Program-made: the position numbers and the translations under genes
In this document: piece by piece, positions 11,281-23,439 of the stretch
How positions within the stretch are numbered: position 1 is the first letter of the stretch
Layout of the letters: each line of letters starts with the position of its first letter
DNA from: Loripinus fragilis
Taxonomy: Eukaryota > Mollusca > Bivalvia > Lucinida > Lucinidae
Length of the DNA stretch: 64,000 nt
Direction: 5' to 3'
Assembly (NCBI GenBank): GCA_964019695.1
Contig: OZ026515.1
Coordinates: 138,560,549 to 138,624,548 of the forward strand
Notes under the pieces: generated by a model
Seen by the model: the letters and a program-made list of their open reading frames with translations, nothing else
Told to the model about the DNA's origin: nothing
Database searches by the model: none

Positions 11281-11343
11281 AAAATATAATTTTATGCATT
11301 TTGAAAGGTCGAATGCCTTTCAAAATGCATAAAATTATATTTT
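11281..11343. repeat. Perfect inverted repeat, 28-bp arms
   Basis: Arms 11281-11308 and 11316-11343 are perfect complements around a 7-base loop (TCGAATG). It lies about 120 bp upstream of the TTC1 exon that holds the start codon, within the preceding intron or promoter region. Confidence 0.9.
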
Positions 11344-11477
11344 CTATCCAGAAAAGAAATAATTAAAAAATAAACTTGTGTGCCTACTGTACCTTAAATT
11401 TTCACACCCGTTAACCGAAACATACTTATTTTTTTATTTGGCCTATCTATTTTTTGTAGTTTGTGAACTTTGCACCA

Positions 11478-14400
11478 ATGGCATCAAAACAACTAGAAAA
11501 CCTGGAGTTAGGCAGGAATGAAAATGCAGCCAGAGTTGAACAACTTCCACCAGAAATTGAAAGGCTTAAAATAAACAGTGGCAGTGAAGAGGCATTAGTT
11601 GATGCAAAAGATGACAGTGCAGAAAAAGGTATAATTCCAAATAAAGGTCAGTGTGAAAATAGAACTTCTGAGTGTGATTCTAATTTAAATGATAATGAAA
11701 CTATACAGACAGATTTACAAAATGTAATTGATAAAGATAATATAGCACTAGATAATATAAAACCAGTTGGTCATACTGAAGATACTGCTGAGCATTTCTT
11801 TGAAGCCAGCGCAAATTTAGATAATTTACAGTCAGATAGTGGACTTTACAGCGATACTTCTGCAGGCACAGATACACATCTCCCTGAATCCAGTGTTGAA
11901 GAACACCAAGTAGGAGGCAGTTCTGGTATCAGTGAAAATAGAAAACACAATGAAGAAAGTACAGATAATAGCAATATTTCCAGTAAATCAGGTGACACTT
12001 CAGAAAACTTAGGTGATAATGATCAGAATACAGGGGATGAAACAATAGGAAGTGCTTTCCCTGTCACAGTAAATGATAATGATCAGACTGTGGGGGATGA
12101 AGCAATAGCTGGTGATTCCCATATATCAGAAAATATTGGTGATAATGATGAGATTGTTAAGGAGGCAGCGGAGGGAAGTGACTCGTCTGACACAGAAGAA
12201 GAGTATGAATCAGCAGATGAAGGAGAGGAGATACAACTGGATGCTGAGCAGCTAAAAGACTTGGAAGAATCATTAACAGATGAACAAAAGGAGGTACAGT
12301 ACTTAAATTGTATTTTTCCATGTAAATCGTGGTTTGATTTTATGTCATCCAAACTAAACTGAAAGCATTTACATTTGAAAGGTCTAAATTTGGATCACCT
12401 GCGTTTGTCAGCAAATTACCAGTAGCTGATTTATCACAGACAGATTGCGTCAAGTCCATGTCATTTTGTGTACTAGTGCTTATGAGACTTACAATGTGTG
12501 TATGGGGAAATAAACCCTTGTCATGCTGAATATTTTAGATACTACACTCCTTCCCAATTTTTATGCTGTTAACCTGTAGTATTCCAGTTGCAAACAAGTA
12601 TTTTCAGCCAGAGTAGAAACTGTAGGTCCCGATCAGCTGACTTCCAGCTGATCTGGGTTTACAGTGTTTTCAAAAAGATGTAAATCAGGGATCAACAGGA
12701 CAAGGGTTAACACTCACCTACATATCTAGTCAGTGGGTTTTATCCATATGTAACATTGTATTTGTTGTTCATTTTATATCATAATTAAATTTAAATTGAT
12801 AAGCTGTGAAAATGTAAAAAGAAATTAAGATCCTAATTTGAAATATTCAGTACTGATGGCCTGTAATTTTCATTAGTATAGCATTAAAAATATTTATAAT
12901 GTATGCCATCATTTTTCAGGAACTTCGACAGTCTGCTCAAGTGCTAAAGGAGCAGGGTAACGAACTGTTCCGGTGTGGTAGCTACAAAAGTGCTATTAAA
13001 CTCTACTCCAGAGCCCTGAGAAAGTGTCCGTTAAAGTTTGCTAAAGACAGATCCATTGTTTATTCTAACCGAGCTGTGTGTAAATTAAAATTGGTTAGTA
13101 CATGAAATCCTTATTTGGGCAAACACACAAGATTTTGGTACTAAACACGTATGCGCAAATACCTAATAAATGCCCATGCTGATCAGACGTATCCCACGAC
13201 TTTAGTTAAGAGTGCGTAACGAAAATTTAATTTTCTTATTTCTCAACCAAAACATATGTTGTGGGTACTCAAAAGAACCGTCTCAATGAGACGGTTCTTT
13301 TGAGTACCCAAAACATATAATAAAACTGATGGGTATTAAAGAAAATATTTACATTTTTACGCCGATAATTTTTGTTTATCTAAACCTATGTATCCTGTGC
13401 AGCTTGAGGTCTAAATTATGGTATAAGCCTTCATCTTGAGCCATACTTTGTGCATGCAAGCAGTGAACGCCTGAGCCATCACTGCTCACTGATGCGATAA
13501 GTACATATATTTCTTGCACTGACCCCTAGTACATGACTTTGTATTCTGACAAGTCATTGAGCCACAGCATAAGAAATCCTACTCTTGTTAGATGCTTACA
13601 ACAAAGGCAGAGATCAGTATGTACATGTATAAGCATACAAAACTAGATATCATGTTTGTGAAACTCTGTGCCTCTAACCATATGCATGCCTATGAAGGTG
13701 GTACTATTTCTTTAAATAAGGGCCATAGCTCTTGTATTTTTTTTTCCCAGAATACCTTCGAAATCAGGTAATCTACTTGCATATATCAAATTTTAAAAAA
13801 AATGAATCTGTAAATGTCTGCTTAGGTCGTCTAGCTGCTTCATATATTTGCTAATATTATTGACTAATGTAAGTGTAGAGGCAAACAGTGTGCACCCAGA
13901 TCAGACTGCTCTTACAGGAGCAGTCTGATATGGATACAAACTGTTTGTCAAAGCTGCTTTTAAAACATTTCAGCAGATGACAAAACAGACAACAATTCTT
14001 GTTATTCAAGTTTTAACGTTGTAGCTCTTAACCCTTTGTATTCTGGAAACCACTAAACGAGTACTTTTGCAAACAGTGAAGATCCAGTAAGCATTTTTTG
14101 GGTGCTCAAAATAACCCTCTCATTGAAGTGTGTCTTTTGAGTACCCGTAACATGTTTTGGGCAAAATATATAATTTATAGTAAGTTAAGTTTTATTACAC
14201 AAGTAGTTCATTTCTATAGGCCTGATCTCATGCCCTGTGCCCCTGACCCATATGTTTTCTCAATTTCTAAGAGTTTTTAACCCTTTGTCGACCTGATAAC
14301 GTGGCATTTCATCAGAGTCAGAAAAATCAATCTTCAGAGAAAAAATACAATATTTTTTGGATATTATAAACTGAGACCCCTCAATATATACAATGGACTA

Positions 14401-17400
14401 TCCTGACTATATTGTATGTAGCTTTATGGAAAATTCCATTGGTCTGATAAGGGTTAACAATGCACTTTTATGTTACAGAATGATGATGAAGCTGCTATTC
14501 GTGACTGCAGTAAGGCTCTAAATTTAAATCCGCACTACATGAAGGCATTGATGAGACGGGCAGAACTCTATGAGAAGACAGAAAAGTTTGAAGAAGCTCT
14601 GGCAGATTATCAGAAAGTTATTGAACTTGACCCTTCTCAGCACAATGCAAGGGCAGCTTGTATGGTAAGTCTGCATTATTGTACTAGTTGCATGAGGACA
14701 TGTAAGATTGCATGCTGATTGAATCTGAAAAAAAGTAAAAAAAAAAATATATAAAATGAAAGGAGCATTGAGCACTAGTGCTCAGTACTCCCTTCATTTT
14801 GTAAAATTTATGGAAATACTTTTTCACGCATTAACTTTTTTTCAGATTCAATCAGCATGCAAACTTACATGAGTTATGGCCCTTGATTTTATGAAAATAT
14901 GATTTATTGAAAATATTTTGTGGCAGGATATGATGCAATTTTGCAGCACTTTTATTTGGAATTTTTCCCAAACCAATTCCTAGGTTTTCAAACTACTGAC
15001 AACTTGAAGTGAGTCCCTACAACTTTGACTATATGACATGGTTAAATGATTTCACAGGAAAAATAAGTTTAAACTTATATGCAGTGTAACATTTCCATGG
15101 TATGGTGCACGTCCATATTCCAATGTGTACCCCATTTGTTTTATGAGAAGGTGGTTTTTGACATTCATAAAGAAAAAAGGTTACAGCAGAATATTTTTTG
15201 GCCAGTCCATGACAAAATGGTATTTATTATATAGCTTTATCACTTTGTTTACAAACTTCCTTCTGGTTTGATACAATGAAAGCGGGACATACTTAAATAT
15301 CGATGGGGTTGCAAGGTATAATTTCCTAATAATATTGTCTTAGCAATCAGTGTAGACCCTGATAAAATGCAGTGTTTTATTGCATTTCAGCTTGGTCTTC
15401 ACTGTTTGCCAGCAGCATTTAGGAGTTACCAGTATACAAAGAGTTAATTCATTCTTAAACAAACATATGCAGCAATCAAGCCAGACTTAAGGTCTAATAT
15501 TTTGCCTAATCCTTTTTCTAATTCCATTCTTTGTTTATGCAAGCAGCAAAGGCTCTGCCGAGAACTACACAGATGCACAGGCTCTTCTGGGCCTTTGCTG
15601 CTACCACATGCTGTAAGTATAGTAAATGTTCTTAAATTTCGAACACCAGTTGCCTGCCAAAAAAAGCCTAAACAAAAAGTGCAGACCAAGATCAGACTGC
15701 TTCTGAAGAAGCAGTCTGATCAGGGTCTTCCCTGTTTGTTATTCTGACAAGCATTTTTTGAATTCCAGCATTGATAACCAACATTTTATTCGAGAACAGA
15801 AAGAAATGTGTTCAAAATTTTAGAACATTTAACATGTCTCATGTGTCTACTCACACATCTCAAATGATGCAATGCTGATTTTTGTGTATTTCTATTTAGA
15901 GATTACCAGACCAGATTAAAGAGCGGAATGAGAAACTGAAGGAAGAAATGATGGGTAAGTTAATGAAACAAGTGGCTTAGGCTGCTGTCTGTTCTAAGTC
16001 GTTGGTTCTGTTATTGTGGACTTGTTGTTTATTGTTACTCCCATTGTGGAGTTGTTGTATGTTACTCTATGTCCATTCTAGTTTTGCAATCATCTTGATG
16101 GGGAAGAGAGAGCTGGCTGCTTTGCTTAGTTTGTCTTCCTGGTGTCTCGTGATTGTTGTGTGGCTCTTCCTCGCAGTGCCATGGGTTTGTCTGCAGTTTG
16201 TGATTGTGGTATTTCCTGATCATACTCACTATTTCGGGGTTTTCAGGTCAGGCTTAAATCAGCCTGTCTACCTACAGCGACGTAAGAGTATTGTCATTGA
16301 GCATGAAGCAATGTTAGATGTAATACTTTCCAGTAAGTGAATAACAAGTGTTGTTCAGTCAGCACGGATGGGCAGGCTGGTCTGCACCTTTGTTGTTTGC
16401 AAACCCGACAGACATTTTTCTCGCGTTGAGGCCCAAATGGTGGAAGATTATCCTGAACCTGTTCTTTCACTGATGGAATATTTCTTCCAGTTTGCTGCAA
16501 TAAAAGTTTTTATCATATGACGTCGCGTCTGCGAGTGAAATAACGTCCTGCAATATAATCGATAAACCACTAGTGGTTTACAGATTTTCAAGAAATGTTA
16601 GGACGTCCATAACAACATTGCGTGCATAATGACAAAATTATAACGTTTTTATGGCAAAAATGAGATTTCAAAGTAATCTTAATGCCATATATGATAAATA
16701 GAATCTAACATTTGTGCTCTTGTATTATTGAATTTATTAAACTCGTTGCGAAAAATAGATAAAATGTGAGGCAAGGTTGCCTCGCATTTTATCTCTTCCC
16801 CAACTCATTTAATAAATTCAACTCATGTAAGATCCTCTATATATCATACATTTTTAGCTCATCTGAGGTGGGCCAAAGGCTCATTGTGAGCGTTTGTGAT
16901 CATAGGATGCCTGGTGTCTATCTGTCAATTTACAGTCAACCCTCTATATAACGACACTGTTTGTTCCAAGCTATCTTTGACGTTAAAGTGAATTTGCTGT
17001 TATAAAGAAATTCTGACCATTAACATATTTCAACATAATAATCATTTGGTAAAAGAAAATATTTTACAAATGAATTAAAATGCTATAATTCCAAATGTAT
17101 ACATCAGTTCAATTTCATATTGCATCAAAATGCACAAAGCTTCCCACTTATCAAGTGAGTCATGCAAAAAGACCTTGTTCTGATCACAAAATTGTCTGAC
17201 ACTTGGTAACAATTCTGTTATAATGAATTTATTTTCAGTAGAAATTGTATATCTGTTCCCAGAAGGTACTGTCGGTGTCGTTAGGTGAGAATTCTGTTAT
17301 AAAGAGGGAATTTAATGGAAACAGATCCGTTCCCAGCAATTTTATGTCGGATATTGAATATTCTGTTATAACGAATGACGTTATAAAGAGTTTTGACTGT

Positions 17401-19249
17401 ATTTACAAATGTCCTCCTAAACCACATGGTGGAATTTCACTAAATTTCACAGGAATGATCCTTGGGTGGCCCCCTTTTGAAGTTGCTCAAAGATTTCCAT
17501 TCCATGCAGTATTCTGATTGCAGTGGCAACCAAAAGGAAATTTTTTTAAAAGAAGCTTTTTAAATACTACTGGCCGATTTGAAAATATTTTTTTAGAAAT
17601 GGTCCTTGGGTGACCCTCTACCAGGATTGCTAAAATTAATTTGATCCATTGAAAAACATGGCCACCAGTATATACCTAGGAAAAACTTTAACAAATATTT
17701 GGTCAAAAACTGCTAGGTGGTTTTGAAAATCATTTGACACATATATGCCAGTGGTCCATTGTATGTCCGTCACCGTCATTCATCCACATTTTCAAAGAAG
17801 TAAATCTCTAAAGTCAGTAGGCCAGTTCTGATCAAATTTCATGTAAAGACTCATCAGGTAAGGGCCCACTAAGGTGAAATGCTCATTAATTACCGAGGAC
17901 AGGTTTCCATATTCACACCAGGCCCCAAGGTTATAAAACTTTTTCCATGCTCACCTCAACTAAACATTTATTAGCATGATAAATTCAACATCTGAGTTTG
18001 AAAGCAAGAAAAGTCTAAACAATTCAGCAATAGCAGTTGAAATTTCATGCTCAGTTGAGTTGAGCATGAAAAGTTTAATAACCCTGGGGCCAACTCTTAG
18101 TTTGTTTATCATCTTCTATTTCTGTGAGTTGTAAGAAGTGATATAGTCACAATTTTATAAAAGGTTATTGTCTATTCAATAATTTAAGGTTTTTCTAATA
18201 CATGTACATAAGCCCCTGCGTGTAAGAGTTTCTGAAATTCTGATCAGACTGGGCATCAACACAGTCTGATCAATCTCTGATGTCCCCATAAAAAGAACCT
18301 GGGGCTTACACTATGCACAGAGCTCATACCCAATGCTGGACAGACTGCAGATACGTAGGTTGAATATCATAAGTCTGCTGGACAGGTCTATCATTCTGAC
18401 TTGCTGTGGCACAAAACAGTTGAGTTTAGAACATACGTTTTAATTGTAATTTGAAATGCATCAGAAAAGGCTGACTCAATAAGTCATCTGCTGTACATAT
18501 TTGCTGACATTTTTGACTTATGTAAGTGTAGCAGTGTTGACCCAGATCAGTTTGCCCCTACAGGAGCAGTCTGAACTGGGTCTTCAGACTCTTCACTGTA
18601 TGACCAAAAGACTTCTAAAAAATTTCAGCAGACATCAAAAGCAGATGACTTTTGTTGTGATCAGCTTCTTAAGGGTTAATGTTATCTAGTCATTCACTCA
18701 GGCCTAAATGAAATATATGTGTGGTTCCTGTTGCATACCAACAAAATTTAGGGTAGGTAGGTAGGGAAATTATTAAATTTTGTTATAACATTTAGCAAAG
18801 AAAATAGTGACAAAATCTGAAAAAGTGCCCATTTTAGGTATTTTTTCTCCATAGACCATTTTAATGTTTAGGGTAGGGTTAAAAATAATTGGGTAGGTAG
18901 GCAACAGGAACCAAACCTATATTTCATTTAAGCCCAGAGTTCTCACTAACTCCAAATTTGGATTATTTTACTCCAACTTTTTGATTCTGACTCCAACTTT
19001 TTCAAAAGTGCCAATAGAAAAGTATGGTAAAACTCCAAGTTTTTCTGGCAAACAGCATTTTTACTCCTATTTTCAAAATCCTAGTGAGAACTCTGATTTA
19101 AGCCTCATTTTTTCTCAACAGGTAAATTGAAGGATTTAGGGAACCTGGTACTGCGCCCATTTGGTTTATCAACATCCAATTTCCAGATGAATCAAGATCC
19201 AAATACAGGAGGATATTCTGTGAATTTCGTTCAGAATCCAGGACAATGA
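11478..19249 (+). CDS. TTC1: Tetratricopeptide repeat protein 1 (five coding exons)
   Basis: Exons 11478-12293, 12920-13093, 14479-14664, 15900-15954 and 19122-19249 join in frame at GT-AG borders (donors GTACAG, GTTAGT, GTAAGT, GTAAGT) to 452 residues plus TGA. The ATG at 11478 lies 18 bp after an acceptor (TTTTTTGTAG, exon start 11460), so a 5' noncoding exon lies upstream. Residues 1-272 are acidic and low in complexity. Residues 273-392 form three TPR units ([60 protein letters not shown]). The tail has [12 protein letters not shown] and [15 protein letters not shown], the signature C-terminus of TTC1. TTC1 binds Hsp90/Hsp70 C-termini and G-alpha16 or Ras in vertebrates. The protein is much longer than the 292-residue human one, all by the acidic N-terminus. 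Identity is near certain; the exact start could be further upstream. Confidence 0.93.
13195..13390. mobile_element. Hairpin MITE H1, full copy (TTC1 intron 2)
   Basis: The centre, 13263-13309, is a perfect 23-bp-arm palindrome (GGGTACTCAAAAGAACCGTC and its complement) with a one-base loop. The flanks AATTTAATTTT...TTTCTCAACCAAAACATATG and TTGTTTATCTAAAC match the copy at 32712-32895. Shorter or decayed copies are at 14093, 23440, 24990, 30328 and 31553. Confidence 0.85.
13880..14025. mobile_element. Palindrome-core MITE H2
   Basis: Holds AGATCAGACTGCTCTTACAG facing GAGCAGTCTGATAT, flanked by CAAACAGTGTG and CAAACTGTTTGTC and ending in TTTCAGCAGATGACAAAAC. The same core recurs at 15690, 18535, 20470, 21743, 29419 and 32190. 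Confidence 0.7.
14028..14458. mobile_element. MITE M2 copy split by a hairpin element
   Basis: The left part TTAACCCTTTGTATTCTGG...GTGAAGATCC and the right part GGCATTTCATCAGAGTC...AAAATTCCATTGGTCTGATAAGG match the uninterrupted copy at 32240-32480. A decayed H1 hairpin (GGGTGCTCAAAATAACC/TCTTTTGAGTACCCG) and other sequence lie between them. It sits just upstream of TTC1 exon 3. Confidence 0.55.
15340..15445. mobile_element. MITE M2-like fragment
   Basis: GTGTAGACCCTGATAAAATG, a GCAGTGTTTTATTGC hairpin, GTCTTCACTGTTTGCC and a terminal AGAGTTAA match the M2 pattern in TTC1 intron 3. Confidence 0.5.
15690..15721. repeat. 32-bp palindrome (H2 core)
   Basis: GATCAGACTGCTTC and its perfect complement surround TGAA. 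The same 32-bp sequence occurs at 29419-29450. Confidence 0.85.
15977..16232 (+). mobile_element. Penelope-like 3' tail (type 1), solo
   Basis: Runs from GGCTTAGGCTGCTGTCTGTT through GATGGGGAAGAGAGAGCTG to TTCCTGATCATACTCACT. It matches the 3' end of the Penelope-like copies at 37-48 kb with no coding part, and lies in TTC1 intron 4 just after exon 4. Confidence 0.75.
16545..16840. repeat. Dispersed repeat with ATAAACCACTAGTGGTTTA palindrome
   Basis: Shares GATAAACCACT.GTGGTT, the TATGATAAATAGAAT block and CCCCAACTCATTTAATAAATTC with 28800-29300. A GATAAAATGTGAGGCAAGG / CCTCGCATTTTATC inverted repeat lies near its right end. Confidence 0.55.
16855..17850 (+). mobile_element. Tandem-core element fragment, split by a TA-type MITE
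   Basis: 16855-16930 begins GCTCATCTGAGGTGGGCCAA and 17402-17850 continues with imperfect units containing TTTCACAGGAATGATCC, resembling the element at 19352-20395. Between them, 16932-17401 is a MITE whose ends (ACAGTCAACCCTCTATATAA and the complement of TATAAAGAGTTTTGACTGT) are flanked by TA. Confidence 0.5.
17920..18095. mobile_element. MITE M3
   Basis: Inverted ends AGGCCCCAAGGTTATAAAAC and AGTTTAATAACCCTGGGGCC, with an internal GCTCA.CTCAACT / AGTTGAGTTGAGC pair. The same family is at 25830-26067. Confidence 0.65.
18520..18680. repeat. H2-type MITE, decayed
   Basis: ACCCAGATCAGTTTGCCCCT and GGAGCAGTCTGAACTGGGTC form an imperfect palindrome, followed by TTTCAGCAGACATCAAAAG. It lies in TTC1 intron 4. 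Confidence 0.55.
18700..18935. mobile_element. MITE M1, copy 3 (TTC1 intron 4)
   Basis: Inverted relative to the copies at 5037 and 5356; begins AGGCCTAAATGAAATATATG and ends ATATTTCATTTAAGCCC. It is about 190 bp upstream of the last TTC1 exon. Confidence 0.85.
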
Positions 19250-19351
19250 GAACTGTGTGAGAGAAAATCTGGGACACCAAAACACTACTCAAACAAAAAA
19301 GTCTTTTCATAATGAGTGATTTTGCATGACTTTTGTCGTTTGCAGATTTGT

Positions 19352-20395
19352 TAGCTCACCTGAGCCGAAGGCTCAAGGTGGGCTATTGTGATCGGTCTTT
19401 GTCCGTTGTGCGTCATCCTTAAACTTTTTCTTTACATGACATTTCCACCTGAACCACTGGTCCAAATTTCAAATAACTTCACATGAATATTCCCTATGAT
19501 ACCCTCTTTCAAAATTGCATATATGGGTTTGCTCCTACCAACAGGAGGGCTGTCAGAGCTCCAGATAAGAATTCTTTTAAACGACATCTCTCGAACCACT
19601 GACCCAAATTCAAAATAATTTCACAGAATTGTTCCTCATAATACCATCTACCAAAATTACACAAATGGTTCTGCTCGCTGAACAAAAGGGCTACCAGAGC
19701 GCCAGATAAGAAATATCTTTAAACGGCGTTTCCTCCTGAACCACTGGTCCAAATTCAAAATAAATTCACAGAATTATTCCACATGATGCACTCTACCAAA
19801 ATTGCACAAATGGTTCCACTCCGCCAAACAAAGAGGCCACAAGAGCTATAGATAAGAACTATCTTTAAACCACTTCTCCTGATCCACTGGTCCAAATTCA
19901 AAATGAGTTCACAGAATTGTTCCTCATGATGCACTCTTCCATTAAATGCACAAATGGTTCCGATCTACTGAACAAAGGGGCTGCGAGAGCTCTAGAAAAG
20001 AAATGTTTTTCAACAGCATTTCCTCTTGGACCACTGTTCCAAATTCAATACTGTTTCACAGAAATGTTCCGCATAAGGTCCACTACCATAATTGCTCAAA
20101 TGGTTTGGAAGCACTGAACCAAAAGGCCCCCAGAGTTATAGATTAGAAATATCTTAAAATGACCTCTCTTCCTGAAAAACTGGTCCAAATTCAAAATAGT
20201 TTTAAAGAAATGCTCCTCATAATGCCTTCTACCAATATTGATCAGAATGTTTAGCTCAGCTGAACAACATGGCCACCAGAGCTAAAAATAGAAATATCTT
20301 TAAATTATATCTCTTCTTAATCACACGTCAATACACCATCTTATGTGCCAGGACTCAGGTGAGTGGTCCAGGGCTTGGGCCAACTTGTTTTAATT
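19352..20395 (+). mobile_element. Tandem-core non-autonomous element
   Basis: The head GCTCACCTGAGCCGAAGGCT and the tail ACTCAGGTGAGTGGTCCAGG are inverted at their ends (CTCACCTGAG/CTCAGGTGAG). The body is six imperfect units of about 143 bp; the ACCACTGGTCCAAATT word recurs near 19453, 19597, 19738, 19880, 20030 and 20175. This layout resembles Helitron-related tandem-core elements such as bivalve pearl-type repeats. It lies just downstream of the TTC1 stop, with no coding potential. Confidence 0.6.
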
Positions 20396-22432
20396 TAATT
20401 ATTTCAAAGATTCTTCAGGAATAGATTCATAGATCCTGATCAGGCCTGACATTTTCTAATGTAAGAATAGAGGCAAATAGTGTGGACCTAGATCAGACTG
20501 CTCATATGTGCTCAGTCTGTTCGGAGTCTACACTGTTTGTCAAAGAGGTTTGTAGAACATTTCAGCAGACAATAAAACAGATGACACATGTTTTGATTGG
20601 TGCTTTAAGAGTTAAAACCTGATCAAAAGAATAGTTGATTGAATTCTTACTAAAGTCTTATTAATATCTACAAGGTACATTTGTATTTCAAGTGGCATGT
20701 GATCACTTCAGTACCTTATCAATCCGTAGTTTTTAGCCTGGCTTAGCAACTGGGCCAGCAGAGGGAAACCATATAAAATAGAACATATTCACAGTACCAA
20801 TTTATTAAGATATTTTCAGTCATAAATAGTTGATATTTATTTGTAAATGAGAGAACATTAAATGAAACAATGCTGAAATCTATGTTGTTCTGCTTCTCTT
20901 CATTCACCATGAAAATTAAATATTTTAACTCTTTGCTTCCTAGCGGCCACTTTTGCCATCTGCTGATAACCTTTGCAAACAGTTTGAACCCAGGTCAGTA
21001 CCGACAGATATTGGTCCAGATCTGGATCCAAACTGTTTGACACTATCAGATTTTCAACAGCGACAACACTTTGACTCGACATAACGCTGTCGACAAACGC
21101 TGCGTCATCTGATTTGATATCTGAAGTGGTGGCCATTTTTCTGTGAACCAAGCTGTTGGTACTATGTTCTGTTCTGTTCTATCCTCTCAATAAAGTATAA
21201 TGTCAAATATATCGCTGGACCCACTCTTAATAGCTCTCAATATCTTGCTAAATAAAGGACTGGTAACCAGCAGTGTACTCATTCAGGCGTGACGGATTTT
21301 TGATCATGAACCTAGCAGCCCAAACCGTTATAATTCACCCAAAAGCTTAAGTCTTGACCGTTAGGGCGAGTTAGTTGGGCAGTTGTTAGTCTATTTATAG
21401 ATATTAGCTCCTTTGTTTAGCGACAATTTTCAAAATGCATATAAATAAACTGTCTTATCTTAGAAGAAAACTCAGTCCGTTCCAAATAATTCCTGATATA
21501 TCAAACACTGCTAAAATAAGATTTCTCAGTTCATCAGAAACGTAATAAAAAGTCAAAAATCACAGCCACTGTTTAAAACACGTCCATTAGTAATCACGTG
21601 ACCAACATTACCCTTGAATTTTTTTGAAAGAAGTCAGCAGATAACAAAAACTTAACCAATATCATTCCAACTGGTATTCATAAACTACCATATTCATGTT
21701 AAAATTCAGATTGATAGTCCTGGTTTAACAATGTAAACACAGATCAGATTGCTCCTGAAGGAGCAGTCTGATCAGGATTTACATTGTAAAATTGGAACGA
21801 GTCCATTAAACAAAATACAAGTAAAAGTAGTTATGGAATGACAGTGTAGGAGCTGTCTGACTACCTTTTATAAATGGGCCTCGGCGTGAGAAATTTGTCT
21901 ATTGCATACGATCAACAAAGGTGTCAACAAGCCTGCGTATCAATGCAGTCTGATCAGCTTTGTTTTTCGCTTTTTCGAAAGTATCATATATAAACTTGCC
22001 TCTTGCAAAACTTCAATATTCTAGCTAGTCTCTGTAGCTGAGCAGGATGGTTTTACTCAGTCAGAAAACGCCAAAGACCGGTTTTCTTGCGTTAGGCCCA
22101 TATTATATTGGACTTGTTCAAATTATGGACAGGTATGGTGCTTTTTAACAATTAAAAAAGACTTCATGATTCATGTAAATCTTCTGCTGACAGACCATTG
22201 GTGTAAAATGTAGTCATATTTTGCCAAAAAATAAAAAAAAAAAATGTCTGTCGTCAATTGCAGTCATGGCTGGGCTTCAAGCGTTATGAGTTTTGAGGTA
22301 GAGGGCACTGATTTCTACTGGCCTCAAGATGGTCATTCTAGCTTAATAATCCAATGAAAAGCAAGCTTTAGACACTTCAAGAAAATTATTTCCAAAAAAT
22401 TGTAATGAAAAAAATCTTGCATCATCCAAATG
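20396..22432. other. Intergenic, H2 fragments and a hairpin MITE
   Basis: An H2-type MITE lies at about 20460-20600 (AGATCAGACTGCTC/GCTCAGTCTG). A CTGTTTGA.CCCAGGTC-containing M4-like fragment occupies 20935-21140. An AATAAA at 21189-21194 could be a distal polyadenylation signal but is not tied to a gene. No coding frame is supported. Confidence 0.4.
21728..21788. repeat. Long hairpin of the H2 family
   Basis: The GATCAGA.TGCTCC / GGAGCAGTCTGATC palindrome (21743-21774) is extended by ACAATGTAAA and TTTACATTGT arms. Confidence 0.75.
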
Positions 22433-22752
22433 TTGTTTTGGTTTGTTTGTTTTACGTCCCAAGTCAACAGCTATGGTCATGGCGAGACGGTCAGTTCACC
22501 TAACCACACCTTTTCCTGGGCAAGTGTGACCAAGAGGTTAACCAGTACTTCGTGCACATACTTTCGCTTGTAAATGACAACAACCCTTCTTGAATGATTC
22601 AGCCGAAGGGAGGAGAATGACCGTAGAAATTATTTTATGATCAATCTCCATGAAAGTATGGGACCGGGCCGGGATCGAACTTGCGACCCCTGGATCTGCA
22701 GTCAGACTCACATCTGTTGCCAGACACGCTACGGACTGCGCTACACGGCCTG
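22433..22752 (-). mobile_element. tRNA-derived SINE (family 2), copy 1
   Basis: On the - strand: a tRNA-like head with GGCCGTGTAGCGCAGTCCG and a GTTCGATCCCGGCCCGG B box, then a body with GTATGCACGAAGTACTGG and GTCTCGCCATGACCATAGC. It ends GACGTAAAACAAACAAACC. It shares the GACGTAAA tail with family 1 but has an unrelated head and body. Confidence 0.8.
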
Positions 22753-23439
22753 GTTGTATTGGTAATTTGGACAAGATTGTGAGTTGGACAATGATTTTGC
22801 CCAAAGTTCTTACCTGACTGCACAAAACTACAAGTCAAGAACAAAATGTTGAGACAAACTATAATCATGATAATTGTTTTCACATTGGAGCTAATTGTCT
22901 CTCTTATTCTACGATGTGAAAGTATACCCTGTTTGTAGACACAAATGAATGAATATAATTTTATGACAATCTGATCTGCAGTTGGAGTTATGCCCCCTAA
23001 TTCAGAAATCGTACAACTTTCTTTATCATTGTAATTTTATTCAATTTTTTGTATTTTAACAATGTATTTATTTAAATTATTATTTTTTACGAATTCAATG
23101 TACTTTACAACAATGTTCATAATGTTACAATAGGAAATATAACAGACAAACAAAAACTGCTCCATAAAATGTGATTTACCCCTATGGTACATGTTCTAAA
23201 ATTTTGAACACCCAAAGTGATGGTTATCAGGGCTTGAATTCACTGAATGTTTGACTAGGCCTTTTTGACAGCCAACTAGAGTTCGAAATTTTATAACATC
23301 TACCGTAAAATATGGACACCTTTACTGATAACCTCCTTTGGGCTGTGTACATAGGTCCAGATATGTAAACTTTTTGAGCATATAATTTTAATTATTTTCT
23401 TACCCATTGATTTTAACATGACCTTTTTTGTGTCGTGGT

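Noticed and set aside
15502..15747. 81-codon frames on both strands in TTC1 intron 3
   Set aside because: They run over an H2 palindrome and lie between well-supported TTC1 exons.
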